Source: an uncultured Bacilli bacterium (GTDB lineage Bacteria > Bacillota_I > Bacilli_A > RF39 > UBA660). From it: a stretch of DNA of 64,000 nucleotides. The translations under genes were made by a program, and so were the position numbers. Each line of letters starts with the position of its first letter. Within the stretch, counting starts at the first letter, position 1. The notes beneath the pieces are model-generated. The model did no database searches. It saw only the letters and a list, made by a program, of their open reading frames with translations, and was not told the DNA's origin. Shown piece after piece: positions 9,225 through 16,835 of this stretch. The stretch covers positions 232,927 to 296,926 of the forward strand of contig CAKOOM010000002.1 in the NCBI GenBank assembly GCA_934098395.1, written 5' to 3'.

Positions 9225-9878
9225 TTATTTTGCTTGTTTTGATAAAGCCTCTTTGGCTGCTTCTTGTTCGGCAGCTTTTTTACTACATCCTTGGCCGGTT
9301 CCCATGATATGACCATCCACTTTTACTTGACAGATGAATGTTTTGTTGTGTGATGGGCCTTCTTCTTTGATTATTTCATAAACGACACTCTTTTTATCAG
9401 TTTGAACTAACTCTTGAAGAGTTGATTTATAATCATGTAAGAAATCAATATTTTTATCTATATATTTAGTAATAATATCTAGAACCATTTTTTTAGTAAA
9501 TTCTAGTCCCATATCGAGATATGTTGCGGCAATAAAAGCTTCAAAAACATCTGCTAAGATGGTATTGTTCGGACCTGTCTCAGCTTCACAGCCACCAAGT
9601 TTTATATCACCTTCAAATTTTAAGTCATGGGCATATGTTGCTAAAGCTTCTTCGCAGACGTATCTAGCACGCATTTTAGTCATTAGACCTTCTTTTAAAT
9701 GTCTTTCTTTATATAAATATTCACTTACTATGAATTCTAGAATAGCATCTCCTAGAAACTCTAATCTTTCATAACTAGTAAATGATGGATTTTCATTACT
9801 AAATGAAGTATGAGTAAATGCTTCATAATATAGATTTATATTGGTTGGATTAAATTTTAATGTTTTAAATATTTTCAT
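9225..9878 (-). CDS. rnc: ribonuclease III
   Basis: 217 aa from the ATG at 9878 (AAGGTG site). The longer frame to 9926 would run through the promoter. Cleaves double-stranded RNA in rRNA processing and mRNA turnover. The catalytic signature ERLEFLGDAILEF is at about residues 37-49 and a second acidic site near 100-110 (DVFEAF). The C-terminal double-stranded RNA-binding domain occupies about 145-215, ending GCSKKAAEQEAAKEAL. Unlike most Firmicutes it is not next to smc or ftsY but transcribed alone. Confidence 0.95.
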   Translation of the reverse strand: MKIFKTLKFNPTNINLYYEAFTHTSFSNENPSFTSYERLEFLGDAILEFIVSEYLYKERHLKEGLMTKMRARYVCEEALATYAHDLKFEGDIKLGGCEAETGPNNTILADVFEAFIAATYLDMGLEFTKKMVLDIITKYIDKNIDFLHDYKSTLQELVQTDKKSVVYEIIKEEGPSHNKTFICQVKVDGHIMGTGQGCSKKAAEQEAAKEALSKQAK

Positions 9879-9897
9879 AATTACACCTTCTAAGGTA

Positions 9898-9926
9898 ATT
9901 ATATCATTTTGAATTAGGATAATCAA
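9898..9926 (-). promoter_or_regulatory. promoter of rnc
   Basis: Minus strand TTGATT (9921-9926), 17-base spacer, TATAAT (9898-9903) preceded by TGA. The start point near 9891 gives a 12-base leader containing the AAGGTG site. Confidence 0.75.
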
Positions 9927-9986
9927 CTTTTTTTCAAGTAAAGAAAGGATTTGTTAATGAGTAAATAATTTATTATGATAAAATGA

Positions 9987-10015
9987 TTGAAAAAGATGTG
10001 ATAATTTGATAGAAT
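9987..10015 (+). promoter_or_regulatory. promoter of the lipoprotein-transglutaminase pair
   Basis: TTGAAA (9987-9992), 17-base spacer, TAGAAT (10010-10015). The start point near 10022 leaves the AGAGGA ribosome site (10030-10035) in the leader. Divergent from the rnc promoter. Confidence 0.6.
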
Positions 10016-10044
10016 ATATTTATAATGAAAAGAGGAATGGATAA

Positions 10045-11061
10045 ATGAAAAAATTATTTATTGTATTATTAAGTATGTTTCTTTTAACGGGATGTTCTTT
10101 GTTTAAAAGTGATGTTATGGAAGATGTTAGTGTGTATACGACAATATACCCTCTTAACTATATAATTACTGATTTATATGGAGAGCATGCAAAAGTTTAT
10201 AGTATATATCCAACAGGAGTTGAATTTAATAACTATCAACTATCTGAGAAAAAGATTAGTGATTATGCAAAGAGTGATTTGTTTGTTTTTAATAGTCAAG
10301 ATCAAGATAGAAACTATGCGGTTTCAATGATTAATGAAAATAAAAATCTAAAGTTGATTGATGCGGCTTATGGAATGAATTATAACTACTCTATTGAAGA
10401 ATTATGGTTAAATCCTTACAACTATTTAATGATGGCTAAAAATGTTAAGAATAGTTTGGCTGAATATATTACTAATCCTTATTTAATTTCTAATAAAGAT
10501 AAAACTGGTATTAATGATAAGTATGAAATGTTACAATATGAATTATCTAAACTGGATGCAGTATATAAAGATGTAATTGGAAATGGTAATTATAAGACAA
10601 TAGTTACTGATAATAAGATGTTTAAATTTTTAGAAAAATATGGTATTACAGTTATAGTACTTGAGGAAGATATTCAAAATGTTACTATTAGTGATGATAT
10701 GACTTTATCTGATATATCTAAAAAATATAATATAACTGTTAGTGATATTTTAACGTATAATAATAGAACTAGTGAAATTGTTAATGAAGGAGAAGTTATA
10801 AGAGTACCTGTTAGCGTTATTGATTCGGCTGATTTGAGCATGGCGAAGAAACTTATTAATAATGGTGAAATTAAATACATATATTCTAATAAGGATAATA
10901 CTAATAGCACAGTTAATTCACTTATTAAGGCAAATGGTCTTGAGATAGTTAAAATTAATGATATGTATAGTATTGATGGTGGGGTTACTAATAACAATGA
11001 AACTTATCTGACAATTATGAATAATAATTTAGAGTTACTTAAAAAAGAATTATATAAATAG
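10045..11061 (+). CDS. ZnuA/TroA-like lipoprotein with LysM insert, metal ligands lost
   Basis: 338 aa. Lipoprotein signal with lipobox LTGC (Cys17). The body follows the cluster A-I zinc/manganese-binding protein fold: VYTTIYPLNYIITDLYG start, a central helix, then a C-terminal lobe. At each place where the family has a metal-binding His, another residue stands: EFNNYQLS (normally PHxY), EELWLNPYN (normally HxWLxP) and VTDNKMFKF (normally HxAF). At about residues 218-252 a LysM-like segment (MTLSDISKKYNITVSDIL...GEVIRVPV) is inserted in the C-terminal lobe. The likely role is binding a cell-wall glycan or another ligand rather than zinc. No transporter permease or ATPase is adjacent; a transglutaminase gene follows after 10 bases. 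Confidence 0.75.
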   Translation: MKKLFIVLLSMFLLTGCSLFKSDVMEDVSVYTTIYPLNYIITDLYGEHAKVYSIYPTGVEFNNYQLSEKKISDYAKSDLFVFNSQDQDRNYAVSMINENKNLKLIDAAYGMNYNYSIEELWLNPYNYLMMAKNVKNSLAEYITNPYLISNKDKTGINDKYEMLQYELSKLDAVYKDVIGNGNYKTIVTDNKMFKFLEKYGITVIVLEEDIQNVTISDDMTLSDISKKYNITVSDILTYNNRTSEIVNEGEVIRVPVSVIDSADLSMAKKLINNGEIKYIYSNKDNTNSTVNSLIKANGLEIVKINDMYSIDGGVTNNNETYLTIMNNNLELLKKELYK

Positions 11062-11071
11062 AGGTGATTTA

Positions 11072-11977
11072 GTGAGATATTTTATTGCGATATTGGGAAC
11101 TATTTCAATTATATTGGTTACTATTATTAATTTTTATCCCGATAAAGTTAGTGATATGATAGATAATGTTTTTGGCAAACATGAGTATACAATGGCTAAG
11201 GCTAATGATTATTACTTAGATAATAATAATATTAGTTATGTTAAAAATTATACGGATGATGTTTCTAATAAAGAAGAACTTCTTAATTATATTTATTATG
11301 TTGTTAATACTGGTAGTAGTTATGCTGATGGTGAATGTGCAAAGAATTATACAGATTGTACTCGTGATTTAAATGAAATATCTAGTGATGAAGATACTTT
11401 ATCTTTGATTAATAATTTTGTTCATCCTTTTAATAGTTTTAAAACAATTTCTTTTACTTATAATGAACATGGAAAGTTTTCGCTTATTATAGAACATATT
11501 TATAATGATGAGGAAATATCTAAAATTAATTATATTGTTTCAATGCAGATAGATAAGTTAATCACTGATAAAATGTCTACTGAAGAGAAAATTAAGAATA
11601 TTCATGATTATATTATAGATAATACAGCATATGATACTTTAAAGACTGATAATATTAATGATACGACTTATAAATCTAATACAGCATATGGGGTTTTGAT
11701 TCAGGGAAAAGGAATATGTAGTGGTTATTCTGATGCTATGGCAATATTTTTAAATAGATTAGGAATTGAAAACTATAAAATTAGTAATGATACCCATATA
11801 TGGAACTTAATATATTTAAATGGTGTTTGGGTTCATTTGGATGCTACGTGGGATGATCCAGTTAGTGAATTTAATGAAAATAGAGATACTTACTTTTTGA
11901 TAGATACGAAGAATTTAGAAAAGCTTGATGATGGAACACATTCTTTTAATAAAAATATTTATAAAGAAGCAGTGTAA
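11072..11977 (+). CDS. membrane-anchored transglutaminase-like protein
   Basis: 301 aa, GTG start with a GAGGTGA site. An N-terminal membrane helix (about 3-22) anchors an extracytoplasmic domain. The C-terminal third is a transglutaminase-like (papain-fold) domain with the triad visible: Cys in GKGICSGYSDA, His in NDTHIWNLIYL and Asp in VHLDATWDD. Members act as proteases, cross-linkers or cell-wall amidases; the substrate is unknown. It is co-transcribed with the LysM lipoprotein, which hints at a joint role at the envelope. Confidence 0.85.
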   Translation: MRYFIAILGTISIILVTIINFYPDKVSDMIDNVFGKHEYTMAKANDYYLDNNNISYVKNYTDDVSNKEELLNYIYYVVNTGSSYADGECAKNYTDCTRDLNEISSDEDTLSLINNFVHPFNSFKTISFTYNEHGKFSLIIEHIYNDEEISKINYIVSMQIDKLITDKMSTEEKIKNIHDYIIDNTAYDTLKTDNINDTTYKSNTAYGVLIQGKGICSGYSDAMAIFLNRLGIENYKISNDTHIWNLIYLNGVWVHLDATWDDPVSEFNENRDTYFLIDTKNLEKLDDGTHSFNKNIYKEAV

Positions 11978-11983
11978 TAAAAA

Positions 11984-12015
11984 AATAAAGTTTATTTGAT
12001 AACTTTATTTTTTTT
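11984..12015. terminator. bidirectional terminator
   Basis: A 9-bp stem (11984-11992 with 12001-12009) has an 8-base loop, with T-runs on the plus strand (12008-12015) and A-runs before it. It serves the transglutaminase gene (+) and the convergent kinase-fold gene (-), whose stop lies in it. Confidence 0.8.
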
Positions 12016-13113
12016 GTTTTCTTGGTATCTTCTTTCATATTTATTGTTTTTAATGACTTTTAATAAATTTAATTTTATAAGTTCTTCTTCAGTAAAGATA
12101 TAATCATTGTCTAATATTATTAATTCACCTGGAGGGAGTATGGTATCATCTTTTGTTTTATAACCTGTTGATAATATATCTACACTAGTGATACCAGGAT
12201 AATATATGCGGTTTTCTTTTGTTAGTCTTCCAAGATTTTCTGGTTTAGGATCTAGCCAATATATGTTTTGTTCTCTTAATTCTTGATATATTTGGTAGAC
12301 ATCTTCATTAGTTATGTTATTCGTATCTACGTACTGAGTTATTTCAAGATATAATATATTTTTATCATCTAGTTTGATATCTTTACGATATAGAGGTTTT
12401 AGAAAACGTTTATTGTCATTAATATTAAAGGTTCTTCTTGAACTGCCTATTTTTAGTACTTTATCCCCTATTTTATATGGAACGTTATTTGCTCCTTTAG
12501 TTAAAGGGATAATATCTGATAGATTTATTTGAGTTGATTTAGTTAATTCTTTTATTAGTTGTTTTATAAATGGTAATTCTTTTAGATAAAGGTTTTTTAC
12601 ACTGTTAGATGAGTCCTTAGCTACTGAATTAATACTAATAATCATTTCGGTTGCTAATAGATCGATGTTTTCGTTTATTACTTTATCTATTACTCGGGTA
12701 TCAATTTTTTCTTTTAGAAAGCTTTGTTTGGTTGCTAAGAGTTTGGGGTTATCTTTTGTTAGATATGGCAAATAAATTGATACGGATGAATCTTTTATAT
12801 ATTTCCCACTTAGAATTAGAAGTGATAAATAATAGTTAGATACTTTTATATGGGGGTTGTTTGATAGGTATGATAATAAGATATCTGGATTATATTTATT
12901 ATCTATTAGAAATGAAACAAACCAAGTATTGAATACTTCTGTTTCGGGATAAATATTTAAAATATTATTAATATTTTCTTCGATATATGTTTTATTTATT
13001 TTATATATTTCTTTGATAATGATTTCTAGATTATAATAAACTATTTTTCTTAGTTTACTTGGATCTTTAAATAATAAATTATCTTTTAAAAGTTTATTGA
13101 TATCTTTATTCAT
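11992..13113 (-). CDS. protein-kinase-fold protein, unknown substrate
   Basis: 373 aa. The first ~190 residues are helical and unrecognised. From about 205 there are kinase-fold landmarks: a nucleotide loop GANNVPYKIGDKVLKIG (Lys as in beta-3), a catalytic-loop-like YWLDPKPENLGRL (Asp and Asn in D-x4-N spacing) and IILDNDY for the metal-binding Asp. It resembles the aminoglycoside phosphotransferase or small bacterial kinase class rather than PASTA Ser/Thr kinases. No membrane helix. The gene overlaps miaA by 8 bases. Substrate and activity cannot be inferred. Confidence 0.55.
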   Translation of the reverse strand: MNKDINKLLKDNLLFKDPSKLRKIVYYNLEIIIKEIYKINKTYIEENINNILNIYPETEVFNTWFVSFLIDNKYNPDILLSYLSNNPHIKVSNYYLSLLILSGKYIKDSSVSIYLPYLTKDNPKLLATKQSFLKEKIDTRVIDKVINENIDLLATEMIISINSVAKDSSNSVKNLYLKELPFIKQLIKELTKSTQINLSDIIPLTKGANNVPYKIGDKVLKIGSSRRTFNINDNKRFLKPLYRKDIKLDDKNILYLEITQYVDTNNITNEDVYQIYQELREQNIYWLDPKPENLGRLTKENRIYYPGITSVDILSTGYKTKDDTILPPGELIILDNDYIFTEEELIKLNLLKVIKNNKYERRYQENKKNKVIK

Positions 13114-14005
13114 GATTAACTCCGTTATTTATAAAGTTATATACTTCATCTACGGTATTGTTAAAATTATCAAAGTCAACATTAAACCAATTTGTTTTAA
13201 ACTGATGATTAAAGAAAGTATATTGTCTTTTGGCGTATCTTCGAGAATTTCTTTTTATTAAATCAATAGCTTCATCAAGAGATATTTCATTATCAAAGTA
13301 ACGATATAATTCTTTATACCCTATTCCACTCATTAATGGTTTTTCTCTAATAGATTTATCATAAAATGATTTTACTTCTTCGAGTAATCCATCATTAAAC
13401 ATTTTATCAACACGCATATTTATACGATTATATAAGATACTTCTGTCAGTAGTTAATCCGATAAAAATAGCGTCATATAATAAGTTAGAGCCATCGTTAT
13501 TGGTAGTTATTGATTTATTAGAAGAGTTATAGTAATTAATAGCTCTGATGATTCGACGACGATTATGTTTATCTAAATTAGTGTCTGGATCGATGGATAA
13601 TAATAAGTGATATAACTCTTCGGTAGATAATTCTTCATAGTCATTTTTTATTGGGGGTGTTTTTTCTAAAGTGTAATTATATAGAGCACTTTTAATATAT
13701 AGACCTGTTCCACCAACAATTATAACAGTTTTGTTTTTAGCTTGAATTTCTTTAATTTTATTTCTGCAATCTATTTGATAATCATAAATTGAATATTCCT
13801 CGTTTACTTCTTTTATATCGAATAAATGGTGAGGAATATTTTCTTTTTCAGATTCGGTAACTTTAGCTGATCCAATATCTAGATGTTTATAGACTTGGAT
13901 GGCATCACCATTTATTATTTCACCATTTAATTTTTTAGCTAATTCAATAGATAGTTTTGTTTTGCCAACTCCGGTTGGGCCTATTATTACAATTATTTTA
14001 TTCAT
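13106..14005 (-). CDS. miaA: tRNA dimethylallyltransferase
   Basis: 299 aa, usual length. Transfers dimethylallyl to A37 of tRNAs reading UNN codons. The P-loop GPTGVGKTKLS is at residues 9-19, then the substrate motif NGDAIQVYKHLDIGSAK, GGTGLYIKSALY and the C-terminal RNA-recognition RNSRRYAKRQYTFF. The start has an AAAGAGG site. It lies directly downstream of mutL (15 bases), a mutL-miaA order common in Firmicutes. Confidence 0.96.
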   Translation of the reverse strand: MNKIIVIIGPTGVGKTKLSIELAKKLNGEIINGDAIQVYKHLDIGSAKVTESEKENIPHHLFDIKEVNEEYSIYDYQIDCRNKIKEIQAKNKTVIIVGGTGLYIKSALYNYTLEKTPPIKNDYEELSTEELYHLLLSIDPDTNLDKHNRRRIIRAINYYNSSNKSITTNNDGSNLLYDAIFIGLTTDRSILYNRINMRVDKMFNDGLLEEVKSFYDKSIREKPLMSGIGYKELYRYFDNEISLDEAIDLIKRNSRRYAKRQYTFFNHQFKTNWFNVDFDNFNNTVDEVYNFINNGVNHE

Positions 14006-14020
14006 ATATACCTCTTTTAC

Positions 14021-15808
14021 TTATATACTTCTTTTAAACATTTTTTCTAGTTCATAGATTGAAAAGTGAATTATTGCTGGTCGTCCATGGGGACAATTAT
14101 ATGGGTTTTTGCATTTTCTTAGATCACTTATAAGGGATTCCATTGATGGTTTATCAATATAGGTGTTAGCTTTAATACTCATTTTACAACTTACCATTTT
14201 GGCTAAATTGTCATTAAATTTTTCTAAAGTGAAATCGGTTCCTTTTGATAAAATTAATTCAATAATTTTTTGCATTGTTTCTTCTTCATAACCAGATTTG
14301 AACCATGTAGGATGACTTAATACTCTGAATGATGAGATACCAAATTCTTCAATTTCGATATTTAAAGAGTTAAGAATATCAATATTTTCTTTGATTTTTA
14401 AATACTCATTTTTAGGTAGTTCAATAACAATTGGAACTAGTGGAGAAACGGTATTTCCTGTTGGATGGCTTAATTCATAGCTTACTTTTTCGTAATTTAC
14501 TCTTTCTTTAGCAGCATGCTGATCAATTAAGTATATTCCTTGTTCGTTTTCACAGACGATATACGTTCCGAGTAATAAACCTACGGGATATAATTCAGGT
14601 AACTTATCTTTTTCGGTAACGGTTTTTACTTCACTTAATTCTTCGAGTAATTCAGCAGGTATTTCATCTTGATTATTAAAGTTTACAAGGTTTGTTAATT
14701 TTTCTTGATATGCAGATGATTCGCTGACTTGATTAGACTCTTCTCTTTCAATATTTAAAGTTAAATTTTCATATGTTTTAGATGGTGATTCTTTGACTAG
14801 GTTTATTGTTGGAATTAATAACTTGTTTTTTAGGGATGTATCAATAAGTTCTTTTATTAATTTATTTAATTCATCAAAGTTACTAAATTTAATATCTAAT
14901 TTTGAAGGATGGATGTTTACATCTAATAAACTAGGATCACACTCAATTATAAGAGCACATATTGGATATCTAGTGTCTTCTTTATAATTGCTATAAGCTT
15001 CATTGATTGAGCGATATAGAGTGGTATTTTTTACTACTCTACCATTTACGATTGTTGTCATATGGTTTCTACTTGAACGAGTTACTTCAGGAAGAGAAAT
15101 GTATCCGGTAATTAAATAATCTGAATTGCTTCCTTCGACTTTAATCATCTTTTTTGTTATATCTAAATTGTAGATGCTGTTAATTACTTTAAGTAAATTA
15201 CCGGTTCCGGAAGTTTCTCTAATGGCTTTACCATCGTTTATTAGTTTGAATCTAATGAAAGGATAAGACAAGGCTATTTTGTCAACGTACTCAATAACAT
15301 TAGCAAGTTCGGCATAACTGCTTGATAAGTGTTTTAATCTAGCTGGGGTATTATAAAAGAGATTGGTTATTTTGAATGTTGAACCAACTCTTGCTGCCAT
15401 ACTTTTTTCTTCGAGTAATTTTCCACCTTTAATGTGAATGTATGTACCTACTTCTTGATCTTTGTGGCAGGTAGTTAATTCAACTTCGGATACGGCTGAA
15501 ATTGATGGTAGGGCTTCACCTCTGAATCCTAGGGAATGAATATTGAATAAGTCGTCGTCATCATATATTTTGCTTGTAGCATGTCTTTGAAAAGCAAGTA
15601 TGGCATCCGCTTGTTCCATTCCAATACCGTTATCAGTTATTTTTATTTCTCTAAGTCCTGACTCTTTTAATTCTATAATTATTTCGTCGCTGTTTGCATC
15701 TATAGAGTTTTCTATTAATTCTTTTACAATGGATACGACTCTTTCTACAACTTCACCGGCTGCTATTTTGTTAGCTAGAATATCGTCCATTACTTTTATT
15801 ACTGCCAT
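14021..15808 (-). CDS. mutL: DNA mismatch repair protein MutL, endonuclease type
   Basis: 595 aa from the ATG at 15808, with AGGTGA 6 bases away; an in-frame GTG at 15817 sits inside that site. N-terminal GHKL ATPase: ELIENSIDAN, DNGIGM, GFRGEALPSI. The C-terminal dimerisation domain carries the metal-dependent nicking motif DQHA-x2-E-x4-E (in LIDQHAAKERVNYE) and CPHGRP, so this MutL should nick the daughter strand, as in organisms without MutH. mutS is not in the window, though it usually precedes mutL. Confidence 0.96.
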   Translation of the reverse strand: MAVIKVMDDILANKIAAGEVVERVVSIVKELIENSIDANSDEIIIELKESGLREIKITDNGIGMEQADAILAFQRHATSKIYDDDDLFNIHSLGFRGEALPSISAVSEVELTTCHKDQEVGTYIHIKGGKLLEEKSMAARVGSTFKITNLFYNTPARLKHLSSSYAELANVIEYVDKIALSYPFIRFKLINDGKAIRETSGTGNLLKVINSIYNLDITKKMIKVEGSNSDYLITGYISLPEVTRSSRNHMTTIVNGRVVKNTTLYRSINEAYSNYKEDTRYPICALIIECDPSLLDVNIHPSKLDIKFSNFDELNKLIKELIDTSLKNKLLIPTINLVKESPSKTYENLTLNIEREESNQVSESSAYQEKLTNLVNFNNQDEIPAELLEELSEVKTVTEKDKLPELYPVGLLLGTYIVCENEQGIYLIDQHAAKERVNYEKVSYELSHPTGNTVSPLVPIVIELPKNEYLKIKENIDILNSLNIEIEEFGISSFRVLSHPTWFKSGYEEETMQKIIELILSKGTDFTLEKFNDNLAKMVSCKMSIKANTYIDKPSMESLISDLRKCKNPYNCPHGRPAIIHFSIYELEKMFKRSI

Positions 15809-15850
15809 TTTTATCACCTACGTTTATTTTATCAAAAAAGGTAAAAGATG

Positions 15851-15886
15851 TAAATAAAAAGAAAATAATCATTTGGAATTATTTTC
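15851..15886 (-). terminator. terminator of the YihY gene
   Basis: A 9-bp stem (15861-15869 with 15878-15886) with an 8-base loop is followed by T-rich sequence on the minus strand. It overlaps the end of the YihY gene and separates it from mutL. Confidence 0.7.
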
Positions 15887-16825
15887 TTTTGTTTCTGGAG
15901 TTTTCTTTTTTACTTCTTTGGTTTCTTTTTTAACTGGGGCTACTTTTTTTACTTGCTTCTTTGTTTTCTTTTTGGCAAGTTGTTCTTCGATAAGTTTAGC
16001 TTGTTCTAATAGTTCAGCATCTTCTTTTCTTGAAACGTTAATAGCCATTCCTAGAACAAATATATATGACAAGAAATATACCCATACCATTAAAATGATT
16101 ATTGATGATAAATTGCCATATAATATGTCATATCTAGCAAAGTATGTAATATAAAATTTAAATATTACAGTAGCTAAAGCCCACATTATAGTAGTAAATA
16201 AGGCACCATAGGTAGTTTCCTTACTTTGAATTAGTTTACTTGGAGCCATGGTATATATTAATTTTATGTTGAAATAAATAATTAATAATGTTAAGGGCCA
16301 CTTGATTATATTAAAGAATACTATGAATGTATCTGTATATCCTTCGAATAGTTTAGCGCTTTGTATTAATACTAAGATATTATCACCAAATATTGGGACA
16401 ATTATTAGGAATACGAATAAGATTATAATTATTAAAAGTAATATTATTGAAGTTATTCTTCCTTTTAACCAGTCCGTATTTTTAATTTTGTAAAGAGTAT
16501 TAGAGGTAGTTATAACGGCATAAGTACCATTAGATGCAAGGATAAATGCAGCAATGTTAAAGAAACCGACGCTTTTATCGAAACCTTTACCTGATATTAC
16601 ATCAATTATTATTTCACTTACTTGTTCGGGCATCATGTTTTTTACAAAATTAGATACTAAATCAATTGAAATATTCATGCTGGAAGCAAATAATACTACT
16701 ATAGTTAGAAGTGGTATTATAGCTAGAATTATATAGAAGGCAATATTACCTGGTAATATTGCCATTTCTGGTTTTTGTAATATTTTAATTAATTTTTTTA
16801 GATACCCCTTAATTTTTTCTTTCAT
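15869..16825 (-). CDS. YihY/BrkB family inner membrane protein
   Basis: 318 aa. Six membrane helices between about 20 and 265 with the family features: AFYIILAIIPLL near the start, SNGTYAVITTSNTLYKI in the middle and YGNLSSIIILMVWVYF in helix six. The old label ribonuclease BN is not supported. The C-terminal 50 residues are a Lys/Glu-rich tail, probably cytoplasmic and disordered. Function in the family is undetermined (envelope or membrane physiology). Confidence 0.85.
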   Translation of the reverse strand: MKEKIKGYLKKLIKILQKPEMAILPGNIAFYIILAIIPLLTIVVLFASSMNISIDLVSNFVKNMMPEQVSEIIIDVISGKGFDKSVGFFNIAAFILASNGTYAVITTSNTLYKIKNTDWLKGRITSIILLLIIIILFVFLIIVPIFGDNILVLIQSAKLFEGYTDTFIVFFNIIKWPLTLLIIYFNIKLIYTMAPSKLIQSKETTYGALFTTIMWALATVIFKFYITYFARYDILYGNLSSIIILMVWVYFLSYIFVLGMAINVSRKEDAELLEQAKLIEEQLAKKKTKKQVKKVAPVKKETKEVKKKTPETKENNSK

Positions 16826-16835
16826 AAAATCACCG

